64,000 nucleotides of DNA from Omphalotus guepiniiformis (GCA_028554645.1 JAQOOI010000022.1:1426001-1490000); one strand, 5' to 3'; shown: positions 1 to 11,579, counted from the stretch's first letter. Notes: generated by a model from the letters alone, not told the origin. A program made the numbers and translations.

Positions 1-1
1 T

Positions 2-919
2 AGGGATGGGGACGATGAAGACAATGCGGATGACGATGACGATTCGCCGGTGATCAGTCGTTGGACGGACGACAGTGACAATGAGACCTCGCTCTCGACG
101 GTTTCGACGAATAAAACGAGGTCAAGGAGAGGATCAATGGTGTCAGTGAGTCATAGTGCAAAGGGCAAGAAGAAAGAATATCGAGTACGTGGCGTTCAAA
201 CTACTTCTCCAGAATTGCGGGATCAGGCCATTCAAGTTGATCCGCCAAAGGTTTCGAATACTTCTCCATCGTTGCCCGACCGAAAAGGTGACGACCAGGG
301 CACAATTCGGGCCAAAAAGAGTTCGCTGTCTCTGCAGACCGGAGACCCTAAGAAGGAATGGCCGCCTTCGACAACCTCAAATTCACCGCCCGCGGTCAGT
401 GCCGGACAGGGCAATCCTTTGTCTACGCCTCAGAGAGTGAAGGGTTCTGCAGGTACTCGTACTGGCGTGGATACCGGTAATGGTCGCAGCTCACCTCATG
501 TGACTTCACCAGATCTGCGCTCCCCACGGGAATTCGAGTTTCCCGAGGAGACGAAGGCTGTTCGTACTCCCAAGAGGAGTACCTCAGCTGCTACTATCAC
601 GTCCGCACCCCAGAAGCTGAACGTACAGATGGTACAGCACTCATCTGGGTCGCCTAATTTCAACTTAGACTCACCGGCATCTTCGCGCCAGGGATCGAAT
701 GATGGATCGTCGCTAGCATCCCCACCATCTTCGATCGGTCCGGCTTCACCTCCTGAAGGCCAGCCGGTTGGTGTGATGGATGTTGTTTCCCCTCCAAGAA
801 AAGTGGGACGTGTATTCGATCCGGCACGGGGTGTAGAATTATTCAAACGTGGCTCCGAGGAAGTCCTGGCGAGATTTTTGAAGATGAGCTCTTGGGAAGA
901 TGTTTCACCCCAGCAGTGA
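2..919 (+). CDS. Serine-rich protein, C-terminal part (5' end outside window)
   Basis: The reading frame is open from the window edge to a stop at 917-919, so this is the 3' part of a longer gene. The visible ~305 residues start with an acidic run (DDDDDS) and are then mostly Ser, Pro and Thr with basic patches (TRSRRGS, KKKEYRVRG), typical of a disordered, phosphorylatable tail. The end is more ordered: RVFDPARGVELFKRGSEEV followed by LARFLKMSSWEDV, probably a short amphipathic helix. I do not recognise the family. A lipid-transfer (SMP-domain) protein is one weak possibility from memory of similar C-termini. The frame is uninterrupted over 900 bp and codon use is even, so I am confident it is coding but not of its role. 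Confidence 0.7.
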   Translation, partial: RDGDDEDNADDDDDSPVISRWTDDSDNETSLSTVSTNKTRSRRGSMVSVSHSAKGKKKEYRVRGVQTTSPELRDQAIQVDPPKVSNTSPSLPDRKGDDQGTIRAKKSSLSLQTGDPKKEWPPSTTSNSPPAVSAGQGNPLSTPQRVKGSAGTRTGVDTGNGRSSPHVTSPDLRSPREFEFPEETKAVRTPKRSTSAATITSAPQKLNVQMVQHSSGSPNFNLDSPASSRQGSNDGSSLASPPSSIGPASPPEGQPVGVMDVVSPPRKVGRVFDPARGVELFKRGSEEVLARFLKMSSWEDVSPQQ

Positions 920-1477
920 TCCATCCATTTTGTTGTTTGCATTGTCTCGATGCTTAAAGTGTTCTATGTTCTCAATTACATGTATGTCATTATGCTGCAA
1001 ATGTGTTACTGAACCATTTGTATGTATTCTTCCCTTCATGTATTATGTCTTTTCGGCTTTCAACCATTCGCCTCACGCTGTTATTCGCATCTCAATTCGT
1101 GCTCACCTTCTTACAATTTGTTGTTTCTGTCTACAAACCATCATGCCTTTTTCTAGATTCAGAGAACTGCGATCTTCGAACAACCCTTTCACTCGAACAT
1201 AGACATGCCCCTCCTCATTCTCTTTCTTGTCTTATTCCTTTTTATCACCACAATATTCCTGGACTGTTTCGATACCCACGCAATTAGTTTGACTTGTAGC
1301 CCAGTGAATGCGTATTGCGGAGTATGACGAAGTGTCGTCATTGACTACCCGTTTTGGAAATCTTCGCCCCTATTCGAGCAAAAATGACAGCATTGATGTC
1401 ATGGTCGCACCAGTGGCTTGCTACTCCATGGTTTCGTATAAAGGGAGTTGACGATTCAGTATTATCATCGCATAACC
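920..1477. other. Intergenic region
   Basis: Pyrimidine-rich 3' flank of the preceding gene, then the promoter of the LEA-like gene. Short open frames here are overlapping and have no codon bias. No RNA gene seen. Confidence 0.6.
1437..1443 (+). promoter_or_regulatory. TATA-like box of LEA-like gene
   Basis: TATAAAG lies 35-41 bp upstream of the ATG at 1478, so the 5' leader must be very short if it is used. Inferred from sequence and position only. Confidence 0.4.
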
Positions 1478-2312
1478 ATGTCTACTGGAGGTATTTTTAA
1501 TGTTCAAGAGCCAAAGGGTGTCGAGTACGGATGCTTTCTTCGATCATTCTCAAGCAATCTGACTTTGATTCTACAGTCAAGTTAGAGCTGAGACCACCGC
1601 TGCACAGGCTCAACTTGAGGCGCCCAGCAGTTCTGTTGCGCGGTCAATCGAGAAAAACGCTGAACAAGCTCAAGAGGCCGCAGAAAGCGCGGCACTCGCT
1701 GCAAAGGTCGGTATATATTGTTCATTCATAGTCATTCGCGTTGCTCATTATTTCGTTAGTCTTTAGGTGATCATTTTACTGGAGAACCACCTTCCGCGAC
1801 GGACAAACTTCAGCAGGACGCCAGTGCCACCACCAAGGCCGCTGTGGCTGAGGGCAAGCAGGATGTTGCTGCTGCTACAGCTGCCGGTCAAAGCTATCTA
1901 GATCAGGCGAAGAATATTGTTTCGGGTGCCTTGGCTACTGCGCAGGTTCGTACTCTGTCGACGTGCGGTGATGTAGCTAATTTTTTTCTTGTCGCAGTTG
2001 TATTTACCTAGCTCTGGAGCTGATAGTACCAACGCGCAGGGTGTAGTTGACCAAGTTCAAGTCGGCGCTGCATCTGCATTAGGAGCGAGCAAAGAATATG
2101 CTGTTGTTGCCCAGAAGGTAGTACAACCACACATTGACAAGGTGTCGGAATATGTAAACAATGTAAACGGACAGACGGATAGTAGTAACAGTATGCCTTC
2201 TTCCAAAGGAGGTATTCCTGCAACAAGTGCACCTCTCGAGAGTGGGCCAAATACGGTTGTCACACCATATCCATCAACAACTACCACAGCGGGTACGAAC
2301 GTTGGGACATGA
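1478..2312 (+). CDS. LEA-like small alanine-rich hydrophilic protein
   Basis: Four exons (1478-1524, 1577-1710, 1767-1945, 1998-2312) joined by canonical introns give 224 residues; the summed length is a multiple of three. The protein opens MSTGGIFNVQEPKGVDQV. It then runs as Ala/Gln/Glu/Lys-rich heptad-like segments (QAQEAAESAALAAK, TTKAAVAEGKQDVAAAT, SALGASKEYAVVAQK) and ends in a Ser/Thr-rich tail. There is no signal peptide, membrane segment or catalytic motif. This composition is that of late-embryogenesis-abundant-type proteins, which fold into amphipathic helices on drying or on membranes. A role in desiccation or stress tolerance is inferred from composition only. A TATA-like box sits just upstream. 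Confidence 0.75.
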
Positions 2313-2428
2313 AGGGTTCTTGGAATTTATATACTTTGTCGCATGTAATCATATCATGGAATTGAAATTCAAGTTTTCATTGTAACGCTCTTTCTACACA
2401 TCCAAGCAAGTTATATCCTACAATAGAT

Positions 2429-3996
2429 TTAGTCAAGATCCCAAACGATACGACGACGTTGGAAGCTGGAGGTTGAATCCGAGTCACCCTCAGTTGAACT
2501 AGAAATGTCTGCGGTTGGGTCAGAACTGGGGCTAAAACTGGAGTGGGGGTCACTATTTGGGTCAGAGCTGGGGCTGTCGGTGCTCGGGTCCGAATTAGGA
2601 TCGGTGCTTGGGTCAGAGTTGAGGTCGGTGTTTGGGTCGGAATTAGAATCATCGTTTGGGTCGGAGTCAGGATCATTGTCAGAGTAACTGGGATCACTGC
2701 TTGGGTCGGAGTCGCTGGGATCGGAGTCTGAGCTGGAATCAGTGTCGTCCGGCATAGTGGTCGGGTCAGTTTCTGTCGAAGAACTATCATCGTAGCCAGA
2801 GCCTATATCATCGCCTGAGTCAGGTGAGGAATCTAGAGGGAAGAATGAGTATCCGTCTAGTTGTCAATTGCAAATTTCTTACCATCTCTACGGACCATTT
2901 TCGAACTAGATGATCCTCCTGCGCCCGCAGCAGACGGGAACGAGCCAGTGCTTCCGCCCTTTGAGCCACTTGGTATGTCAGTGCTTCCGCCCTTTGAGCC
3001 ACTTGGTACGCCAAAGCCGCCCTTTGAGCCACTTGGTATGCCAAAGCCGCCCTTTGAGCCAGTGAGTAAGCCGGTGCCTCCGCCCATCGACCCAGTGGTT
3101 CCACCCATCATGCCAGAACTTCCATTTAGCGACCCAGTGCTTTTACCCGGCATCCCAGAGCTTTCACCCATCGTGCTCGACTCAGAACCGTAATCAGATG
3201 GCGTACTACCGCCCATTCCTGGTCCCAAGTCACCACCGGTGCTCGAGCTGTCGCTCATGGAGGTATCCGTGCCAACATTCAAATCTAGTTCTGTCATCAG
3301 CGTCCGTACACGCAGTTTCACTTGAAAACTACCCACCACTATTCATGTCAGGACCCGTGGCATCTGACATGGGATCTGTAGCTGACATAGGATCTGTAGC
3401 TGACATTGGATCTGTAGCAGACATGGGATCTGTGGCTGACATGGGATCTGTAGCAGACATGGGATCTGTGGCAGACATGGGATCTGTAGCAGACATGGGA
3501 TCTGTAGCAGACATGGGATCTGTAGCAGACATGGGATCTGTAGCAGTGGGATCTGTAGCTGACGTTCCACCGTAAGGATCTGTGGCACCACCCGTAGTGG
3601 GAGCACCAAATCCACCTGAGGCACTGGTTGCACCGGGGACTTTTCCTCCGGTACTCGAGCTGTGACCAGAAGCACCGGCACTTCTACGGCGAAGAGCTGC
3701 TCCAGTGTCCAGCTTACCTGATCGCCCTCGATGTCCACGATGACCTCCCTTCTCATGGTGGTGACCATGAGGGCCTTTAGCCCCGACATGCATATGACCG
3801 CCATGATGGGAGGGCGTTCTGCCTTGAATAGCCGGAGAGTGGTCATGATCAGCCCGGGCTTGCCTAAAGTAACAAGTGAACCATGTCAGTCCAATAATCA
3901 TGACAGCGACGAAAGCGCATACCATGGGGCAGCCAAAGCACTTGAGGCACTCAAGGCAACGACGGCGAGAGCGATGGCAGACGATTTGTGCATCAT
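2429..3996 (-). CDS. Secreted repeat-rich acidic protein (SATDPM hexapeptide repeats)
   Basis: Four exons on the minus strand (3923-3996, 3337-3863, 2883-3290, 2429-2832) give 470 residues; the length is a multiple of three. The start MMHKSSAIALAVVALSASS is a clear signal peptide with probable cleavage near ALAAPW. The mature protein has a His-rich segment (GPHGHHHEKGGHRGHRG), then ten SATDPM hexapeptides, then Gly/Ser repeats of the KGGFGxPSGS type, and finally an Asp/Ser tail of SDP-type repeats. No catalytic domain is visible. The His-rich part could bind metal. The tail suggests an extended, acidic, possibly O-glycosylated cell-wall or matrix protein. It has no GPI-type hydrophobic C-terminus. 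Function unknown; the exon model is strong because all frames join cleanly. Confidence 0.8.
3366..3545 (-). repeat. Ten tandem 18-bp units encoding SATDPM
   Basis: Ten consecutive 18-bp units of the form gacatgggatctgtagcw, followed by a 15-bp degenerate unit. Differences are mainly at synonymous positions, so the peptide repeat is preserved. Copy number is likely to vary between strains. Confidence 0.9.
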
Positions 3997-5742
3997 GATG
4001 TGCGTGAATTAAAGAGGTGACGAACAGAAGATCGAAAGAGAGAAAGCTTGAGAAACTTGATTGATTAGGCGACCTGCACCTAAGTTTTGAGAGTTGTGGA
4101 TGAGAACCAGCCTGAGGAAAATAGACCATAGGGCCTCATCCTTTTATACCCCAACCACTCTTCAAGGGGTATTGGATAGGGTAAACGGATAAGACATGGG
4201 CAGTGTAAACGTGTGAAGGAAAATGTGTAGATCCTCGGTTACCGTCCCAGTGGCGCCGAGTGATACGAGGACTCGAGAATAGTCGAAGGTCCGTTGATCC
4301 ATCATAATTACTCGCTAGCATTCTGAGAAAAATAAGCAACCCAGGCTGCTATAGTATTACAGGTATTGAGGTCGTGACCAAAGAGTTCGTCGGATTAGCT
4401 TGATGAAAACATTTTTATTCGCGCGTCTTTGACTTTGCAGCGCTACTACCATCGGCAATGCACGAGAACTTTGACCAGCACAATGATTCTAAACCTCAGG
4501 CCTCAGGCTTCGGCATGACCTGATCGTGATTCTCTGGATGCGAGTAAGGACCTGGTAAGGACTGAAGTGCTGAGCGCTGAGTTACACTGGTCAAATACAA
4601 GATGATCTCAACGCTCCCCCAGGGCTCACATCATAAGAACACAACAGCTCTGGCCATGCCAGATGGAATTCAGTGCAAGCGGTCCCAAGCGGTATCAGCG
4701 GTCCCAGGCGGTCTCGTGTGTTTGGTACAACGATCGTCCGCAGTAAATGGGGCGAAAACGAGGGCATCCTTAGGCATTCTTCGGAGTCATGAGGTCGTTT
4801 CCGGCCCTTGGTCCCAGGCAACGAGTGAACTTGGTTTGAACAACTTGACCAGATCTACCCTAATCGGGAAACACCGACTGATTAAACTCGGGCGAAGAGC
4901 AATGCTTGACGCTCACGGCTCCACGGATTTTACCCCCGAAACATCGCCCTGCCAGCGTCCTTCCAGCGACCATCAGCCACGCGCGGCGCGTTGAAACTAT
5001 ACTCCTGATGATGTTCTGCGTATTCGAATCCGAGGACACACAATTTTTCCCTCTACAGTTTGTAGACATGGTTGTCACCAGAGCGTCCAGAGGAATTACA
5101 GAAGCAGCATGAACCGGACTCGGTTCGGAGTGTACATTCGTTCGGGGAAGATCTGAGTGAATTGCGAGCAGCTGGTAACCGCGTAACGGCCAGTCGGTGT
5201 TCCCTTTTCAACAACTCCCAAATGGAATCTTCACCAAATTGTTATTTAACCTCGAGTATACAGTCAGACGGCTTGGGAAAGGCGGTGAACATATCCCTGA
5301 ATGCGAGAATTCGCATTAGACCATTTCAAAGCTTCACGGGCCGTCGAGGATAGCACAACTTGGAACTAGTACTCGGATATCAAGCTAAGACGCGATGGCG
5401 AGTAATAAGACGTGTATGCAGTGTAGCTAGTAGTAACTTACCACCAATGTCCACCTCGTGCAGATATACTGAGGTTGATGATGTCTATAACAGACTTGCA
5501 TTGCTCGAGCAGCTGTACATGGTCATGATTTCAGTGCTCAAAGATGTTCAGTGCTCAAAGATGAAATTCTCTGATTACATGTGTTTTGACGCTGGTTTGA
5601 GGCTCTGGCGCCTGTTGAGCGCTAAAATTACAAGCTGATGAGATTCAGCACCAGCGCGTCGCGTTCGTTCTCCCAGATATTTTCGTGTAGAGCTACTCAA
5701 CAGATAGCCTGTTTATCTTCCAGATTCAAACGCACATACAGA
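3997..5742. other. Long gene-poor interval
   Basis: About 1.7 kb between the divergent secreted-protein gene and DBR1. Open frames (up to 130 codons) overlap on both strands and show no recognisable domain, signal peptide or splice-linked extension. No terminal repeats, long direct repeats or transposase-like sequence were seen. It may hold promoters, a non-coding RNA or a decayed gene. Confidence 0.5.
4142..4148 (-). promoter_or_regulatory. TATA box candidate of the secreted repeat protein gene
   Basis: TATAAAA on the minus strand about 145 bp upstream of the start at 3996, within GGTATAAAAG. Confidence 0.4.
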
Positions 5743-7501
5743 ATGAAGGCAAGAGTTTTTCGGTTTCGATTCCTTCAAATGAATTAACTCTGCATGAATC
5801 TAGGTCGCTGTCGAAGGATGTTGCCACGGCGAATTAGACAACATATACTCTCATATCGCGGAATTGGAGGCGAAGAACAGATATAAAGTCGATCTGCTTT
5901 TGATCTGTGGTGACTTTCAGGCCGTACGGAATCATCAGGATCTGCAATGTATGGCTGTTCCGGACAAGTATAAGCATCTGCAGACGTTCTACAAGTGTGT
6001 ATTCTCTTTATCCTATTTGGATTCTTCTTTTATATATGCAAGTACAGGTACTACACGGAAAACAAAAAGGCACCTATCTTGACAATTGTTATTGGAGGAA
6101 ATCATGAAGCATCCAACTACATGTGGGAGCTGTGAGTGCTCTCTTTTTCAACACCACGTTCTCTTATGAATGTTGAAACAGATACCACGGCGGATGGTTA
6201 GCACCCAACATCTACTTTCTAGGTCATGCAGGGTCGGTTCTGGTGAATGGAGTCAGGATATCTGGAGCGTCTGGTATCTTCAAGGCATACAATTTCTCTC
6301 GAGGTACGTCCCCTCTTTTCTACGTCGTCTCTTCTCTGATTGCTCATCAGGTTACTTCGAAACGCAGCCCTATGATAAGGAAGCTATACGGAGTATCTAC
6401 CACATCCGCGAATTCAATGTACGAAAACTGTCATTGGTACGAGTCGTTCTGCATACCTCATGTAACCACTTACAAAAGGCTATTAGCTTTCCAGCCCCCA
6501 AATATTCCTCTCACACGACTGGCCACTCGATATCGATAAACATGGCGATACACGGGCTCTAATTCGTCAGAAAGCACACTTTCGAGCGGAAATTAATCGA
6601 AATGAACTGGGCTCTCCACCTCTTATGGGTCTGCTGCGGAACCTAAAACCGGAATGGTGGTTCTCCGCACATTTGCATGTACGTTTCGAGGCCACTGTTG
6701 TGCATTCAAATGGCAGCAATGCGCAGGAAGCCGTGGGGGTGCCGCAAGAGAAAGTTGCTAACCCGGACGAAATTGCGATCTCTGATGATGATCTTGACTC
6801 GGCTTCCGCTGCTGTTTCAGCGCCAGCACCGGCTGCGAAAACAGTGGAAGATGGTCATTTAACATCACAAGTATCAAATAATCCAGACGAGATCAAGCTG
6901 GATGATGAGGAGGAGGATGTGACTGCCCCACCTGTAGTGACCCCGTCTATGCCGCCATCCATAACGCAGTTCATTGCGTTAGACAAATGTTTACCAAGGC
7001 GAAAATTCCTTGAGGTGCGGTTTTTATATGCTTGGTGTTTCTACCCTGACATTGAGAATGGGAATAGGTAGTAGATATCACTGTTGACTCTGATTCTTCG
7101 CCATCTCCAAGCCCTCCGACTCTTACTTTTGACCCCGAGTGGCTAGCAATTACACGCGCGTTTCAACCTTGGTTCTCCCTGCAAAAACATCAAAAGCCTT
7201 TCCCCGATGAGGAGCAAGCACGGGAGATAGTTCAGCGAGAGATGGAGTGGGTCAACGAGAACCTCTTGAAAGGAAAAGAGGTTCTGCCCGTCTCGGATGT
7301 GCAGCAATTTGTGAAGACCGCCCCAGGGCCTGGTTCAGAGGGTGCGAATAAATTTAAGCAGCGTCAGTATTCTCGGTTTCCACTCCTATAATCATCTCAC
7401 ATTGCGACCTAGCCCCAGCTTATTCGAATCCACAAACTGAAAACTATTGTAAGATGCTGCAAATCGAGAATGCAATTAATCCAGGCAAACCTCAGTCGTG
7501 A
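5743..7501 (+). CDS. DBR1: Lariat debranching enzyme
   Basis: Cleaves the 2'-5' branch of excised intron lariats in the nucleus. Eight exons (5743-5748, 5804-5994, 6048-6131, 6182-6303, 6351-6436, 6487-7014, 7068-7362, 7413-7501) give 466 residues, a multiple of three. The N-terminus [17 protein letters not shown] is the metallophosphatase start. [41 protein letters not shown], the metal-binding FLSHDWP and FSAHLHV follow in order. A variable acidic insert ([16 protein letters not shown]) precedes the conserved [16 protein letters not shown]. The end contains [15 protein letters not shown]. Exon 1 encodes only Met-Lys, and intron 1 must start with GC (AAG|gcaaga). Identification is secure. 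Confidence 0.95.
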
Positions 7502-7697
7502 CATTAGCTCAAATCTGAATTGCTGAAGATGGAGTTCTTTCAAGCGAGTGTAATCTGTAGTTGATACCGCTGTTGTACATATTAGTATCTGACGTCACTA
7601 AATTGGATTCTTGATGTGCTCCTAAATTTAGACAGACTGAATCTTTCACCAACAACGATTGCAACCAAACTCTTCAGCCTCAATTTCTGACTTTATC

Positions 7698-8702
7698 ATG
7701 GTGAGCCTAACGTGAAATCTCGAAAGTTGATAGATACAAAACCAAGTTCATCGTTAGGATTCATTCGTTAATCTCGCAAAGCAAGGCTATCAAGCCTACA
7801 GCGCATCTCACTGTCTGTTAATCGTCTCTCGAGTCTCGTTCACCTAGCTCATAGCTTTCCTTTCACAGCGGACGTCTCCAAGACCGGAGGAGCTGAATAC
7901 AACTCTGGAGACAATCAAGCACCATCTTCCGGTAGACCTAGCTGTAAGAATTCATAACCCTATCGCAACCACATCAACTGACAGTCCTCATCACAAGTCA
8001 ACCACGATGAAGTCGTAGAGTCTGCTCAGAGGCATGGATCGGGAGATAGCTCTCTCTTCTCCACTGCACTGGGCTTTATCAACGGTAACAAAGTAAGTCC
8101 GCCCCTGCCTGCACTGATGAGCTCTGATACGATTGCCTTCATTTGTAGGACGAGCACGAAAAACCGATAGACGAGGAACATGTTACAAACGCACATAAAG
8201 CTGCGTATCAGGATGGGAACGCTGGCTCACTGAGTGCTAGCTCAATGGGCAGTGCCGCTGCAATGCAGGTATGCATCGATCAAGTTACTTGTCCTCCACC
8301 GCATTTCCAAATCCGACGGTCGCCTTGTCATTCTTATCCACCCCCAACAATGATGTACGGTGACTCATTATTTGACGCCGTAACAGGTCCTCAAGAAATT
8401 TACTTCTGGTGGGAGTTCCGGCGGTGGCTCCCAGAGTCAACTCATTAGTATGGCCATGGCTGAGGCTACGAAGCTCTTTGAGAGCTCTGGTGGTGCCTCT
8501 TCCGGAAACAAGCAAGATGCTGTCAACGGCGCTGCGATGACTGTAATGAAACTCCTTGTGCAGAGCAAGTTTAGCGGTGCTGTTGGCGGAGGTAACTCGG
8601 GTGGATTGAGTGGGTTGATGGGCCTTGTACGTTGCTTCTTACAATCCTGGTTTGTGTACACCCTTCTGATACCGTCGCAAATAGGCTTCCAAGTTCATGT
8701 GA
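7698..8702 (+). CDS. Beta-flanking protein of the A mating-type locus
   Basis: Seven exons (7698-7700, 7758-7812, 7869-7943, 7998-8092, 8149-8268, 8387-8626, 8685-8702) give 201 residues. The first coding exon is the ATG alone, so the start is set by splicing to MDSFVNLAKQGYQAYS. The protein is hydrophilic at first, then has two helical conserved blocks (ESAQRHGSGDSSLFSTAL, AMTVMKLLVQSKFSGAV) separated by Gly/Ser linkers, and ends LMGLASKFM. This matches the beta-flanking gene, a conserved fungal gene of unknown biochemical function that borders HD mating-type genes in many Agaricomycetes. Its place 0.7 kb from HD2 supports this. Flanking, not mating-specific, is the accepted view. Confidence 0.85.
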
Positions 8703-9419
8703 TAACAGCGAAAACGTATGACAGAGGAAGGATGTAATGTAACTTGTATAAATAAGAAACATTGACCTGGTTTTTTACCGGCATAAGTTCAAATTGTGAA
8801 TTCATTGTTTGAACGCAAACACTTTCAACAAACTCCTCCACACCTCCAATTTATTAAATCTTTATTAGATTTATACATTTATTTAAGATGCAAGTGATAG
8901 CTAGTGATACAGTAGCAGATGATAGCAAGGTAAACAGCAAAGCGAACAACGAACAATCACGAATGACTAGAAAAGGCGTAGCAGAACATGAAAATCACAA
9001 AACAAGTCTACAATCCATGGAATAATGATACAGTATAGATATGAAAGGATGCATACGTGGAGACATATGGTGAAGCATAATTAGCTTGGTGTCATGTCAT
9101 AAAGGGTAGAACTATTTGGCACTTTTGCGGCCCGAGTAGTTCGCAAGCGCAGCGTCAATATGTTGCGCCAATGCATGCTGCCAAAGGCAAAGCGGCGCTG
9201 CGCTTGACCGACCCCGATCGTGGTGGACGTTCAGACTATACTGAGTCCCGGAGTTCCGCCCGCATCCGCCGTGTCCTGTTATCGCACGGACAACGTGAAC
9301 GTGGATGAGAGGGAGAACGAATACGCCCTGAAGGTCCGCAATGAGGACATGGCCAGAGCGCGCTAATAAAAGCGCAGAGTATTCTGAATAGAAAACAAGA
9401 TCCTCCCACTGCCTCCAAA
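8703..9419. other. Interval between beta-flanking gene and HD2
   Basis: About 0.7 kb between convergent genes. The first half is AT-rich. No conserved gene is seen. A minus-strand open frame (9112-9483) overlaps the HD2 end; it could serve as an alternative spliced 3' tail but gives no homology clue. Confidence 0.5.
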
Positions 9420-11382
9420 CTACCTCCCATCCTGCTGCGTCTGCTGCTCCCTTACATTTGAAAATGAATAATATCCCTGCCACCCACTCGACTGTTTCGT
9501 CTGATCACCGAGAAGACCCCCAGAGCCAGAGAGCGTCGTGAAGCCAGCAGGAAACCCGAATGGTATCCCAACATCCAGCGGGGATACTGACCGCGTTGTA
9601 GCTCGGTATGGATTGAACGTGGCCTCACGGGCATCATCGACACCTGCAATGGATATTGACGGCAGACTGGCAGATGAAGACTTTGGTGTCGGTGGGTCAG
9701 CGGAAGAAGAGGAAGATATACTAGAGATGGACGACTGTCGGTGGAGAGAAGACGAGGGAGAGGACTCCAGCGATAGGGTACGTGATGGAGAGGGTGATCG
9801 CGAAAATGCGGAAGGTGTAGGGGAGGGCGACGCTGTTGTGCGCCGTGAGCGCTGAGTCGAACTTGGAGGATTCCTGGGTTTGCGTCTGGGGAACCCAGCG
9901 ACCTTCCTTCTCCTTGAAGGGGTGATTTGGGGGGTAGCTGTCGCATTCGATGTGGTACGTGCAGATGATGAGGGCGCGGACAATAAAGAGCCTGGAATGA
10001 CGAAAGCAGGGTGAGGGGCCTTCGGCAAAACATAGGTGTACGCGCATGTAGCAGCAGGTGGCGCTGGCACCTCATTGCGACTTCCTTTCCTTTCCTTGCT
10101 CAGTACCTCCGAGTCAAGCAGACTCAAGAATGCCATCCGGCTCATCATTTCTTCATATGCTGCATGCTCAGTAGCTTTCTTAGCGTCGTTAGCTTTAGCA
10201 GCAGCTTTGCCCGTGAGCTTGGATTTCTTCAGTGGAATCGTACATTTGTGAGGCCAAACCGGGACTGGGAAAGTTGGTCGGTTAACTTGGTATCGGAACT
10301 GCGACTGATGATCAGGCTTTGACCAAGCAGCCGGGAAGGCTGTAGGAGGCGCAGGAGGGTTGAGGAGGTCGCGAGCGCAGGAAGTTGGGATATACCGGGG
10401 AGTTACCACAGACTGTGAATACAGAACGTCAATTACCTGACAGCAGAACAAGCCAAAACAAACGCACGTAGTACTTTGATTGTTCTTCAGCTAACTGAGC
10501 TTTCTCTTCGTCCAGGACGATCTTCTCGACCATTTCAATCTGCGTGATGTTAGGAGCATCATGTTCTTCAGATGTTTTGAACAATGGCATTCGGTCATCC
10601 GCAAAGTCGAAGGTGAGAGAAGGAGGCGCTGTGGCGCCCGCTGTACGTTTGGGAGTGATTGGTGCACCACTTTTACGTGCCACACGTCGATGGTTCTGAA
10701 ACTATGAGGCCCTGCTATAAGTATCATTACCCGTGGATACGAATTATGAAGCGATTGTACTGACCCAAACTTCAATTTGCCTTGGTGTCATACCGGACTT
10801 CTTCGCCATTATTTCGCGATCACGAGTTGAAGGATAAGAGTCGAATTCAAAATATTTCTGTAGAAACGGAATGTATTCCTTTGTCACCGGACTTCAGTAT
10901 ATACGACGCTAGAAGACAAGGAAGACTCGAACCTGATTAAACGGTGATTTGTCTTCAGGCCCAGCGCTACCCTCCTTCACGTGAGTGTAAGCGTTACCGA
11001 CCATCGCTGGGAACGTTTCTACGACTGCCCGCTCGAAATGGGATTGTATTTCAAGACGCAATCTTTCGACGAGCCGAGGTAATGCTGCACGATAGGCCTG
11101 ATGAGGTACGTCTGTTAAACGGCGCCACGTCTGGTCAAAGACATCGACATAAGAGGCAATAAGCGTATGAATTGCATGGTTGAGGTTGTTTTGCTGCGAT
11201 TGAGGAAAGTCTCTGAGCAGCGATTGAATTTGTGCAGGTACCTCCAGTCGCAATGGTGTCACGGTCAGGCAATCGGCAGGGATATCAACGTGGTTTTTTT
11301 GCTTGATGTACGGCAAGGTCTGAAGGATATCCCGTGCATTCGACGAGGTTTGGAGAATACGTTGGTACACGTCCAGTACCAT
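9420..11382 (-). CDS. HD2 homeodomain mating-type transcription factor
   Basis: Partner of HD1 in the heterodimer that switches on the dikaryotic programme when alleles from different mates meet. Exons 10933-11382, 10765-10878, 10468-10701 and 9420-10412 give 596 residues. The helical N-terminus (1-150), the usual dimerisation and allele-specificity region, is followed by a classical 60-residue homeodomain (about 151-200): YFEFDSYPSTRDREI, KKSGMTPRQIEVW and WFQNHRRVARKSG, with the key Trp, Phe, Asn and Arg of helix 3 present. The homeobox intron falls between W and FQN. The tail is long, Ser/Pro-rich and disordered, with basic patches that could be nuclear signals. Start uncertain: in-frame Met codons also lie at 11445 and 11565. 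I chose 11382 because the longest option would run almost into the HD1 start. Confidence 0.9.
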
Positions 11383-11579
11383 GGTGGTAGATAGTGACAA
11401 GCATACCTCACCGCAAGTGGGGCCTTTGAATGTGGCAGCCCACATTGTTCGCCAAGAATGGTCAGTCAAGTTCCCACGATGTGAGGACAATGCGGAGTTT
11501 AAAAGCTTCCTTATAGAAATTGCCCCCTCACTTTCTTCGTAAGTGTTTGATATTCTACCCTTCATCTCTCAAGACAGCT
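11383..11579. promoter_or_regulatory. Divergent HD2/HD1 promoter region
   Basis: About 200 bp separate the chosen starts of the two divergently transcribed HD genes, the usual arrangement of HD pairs. No clear TATA box or inverted repeat was found. The extent depends on which HD2 start is real. Confidence 0.5.

Noticed and set aside
496..942. 148-codon minus-strand open frame opposite the first gene
   Set aside because: It mirrors the Ser/Pro-rich frame on the plus strand; no start context, motif or splice extension.
4591..4994. Overlapping open frames on both strands in the gene-poor gap
   Set aside because: No domain, no splice-linked continuation, and comparable lengths occur by chance.
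9112..9483. Minus-strand open frame overlapping the HD2 end, possible extra HD2 exon
   Set aside because: Splicing from AAT|gtaagg to it gives only a few residues before a stop; kept only as an alternative tail.
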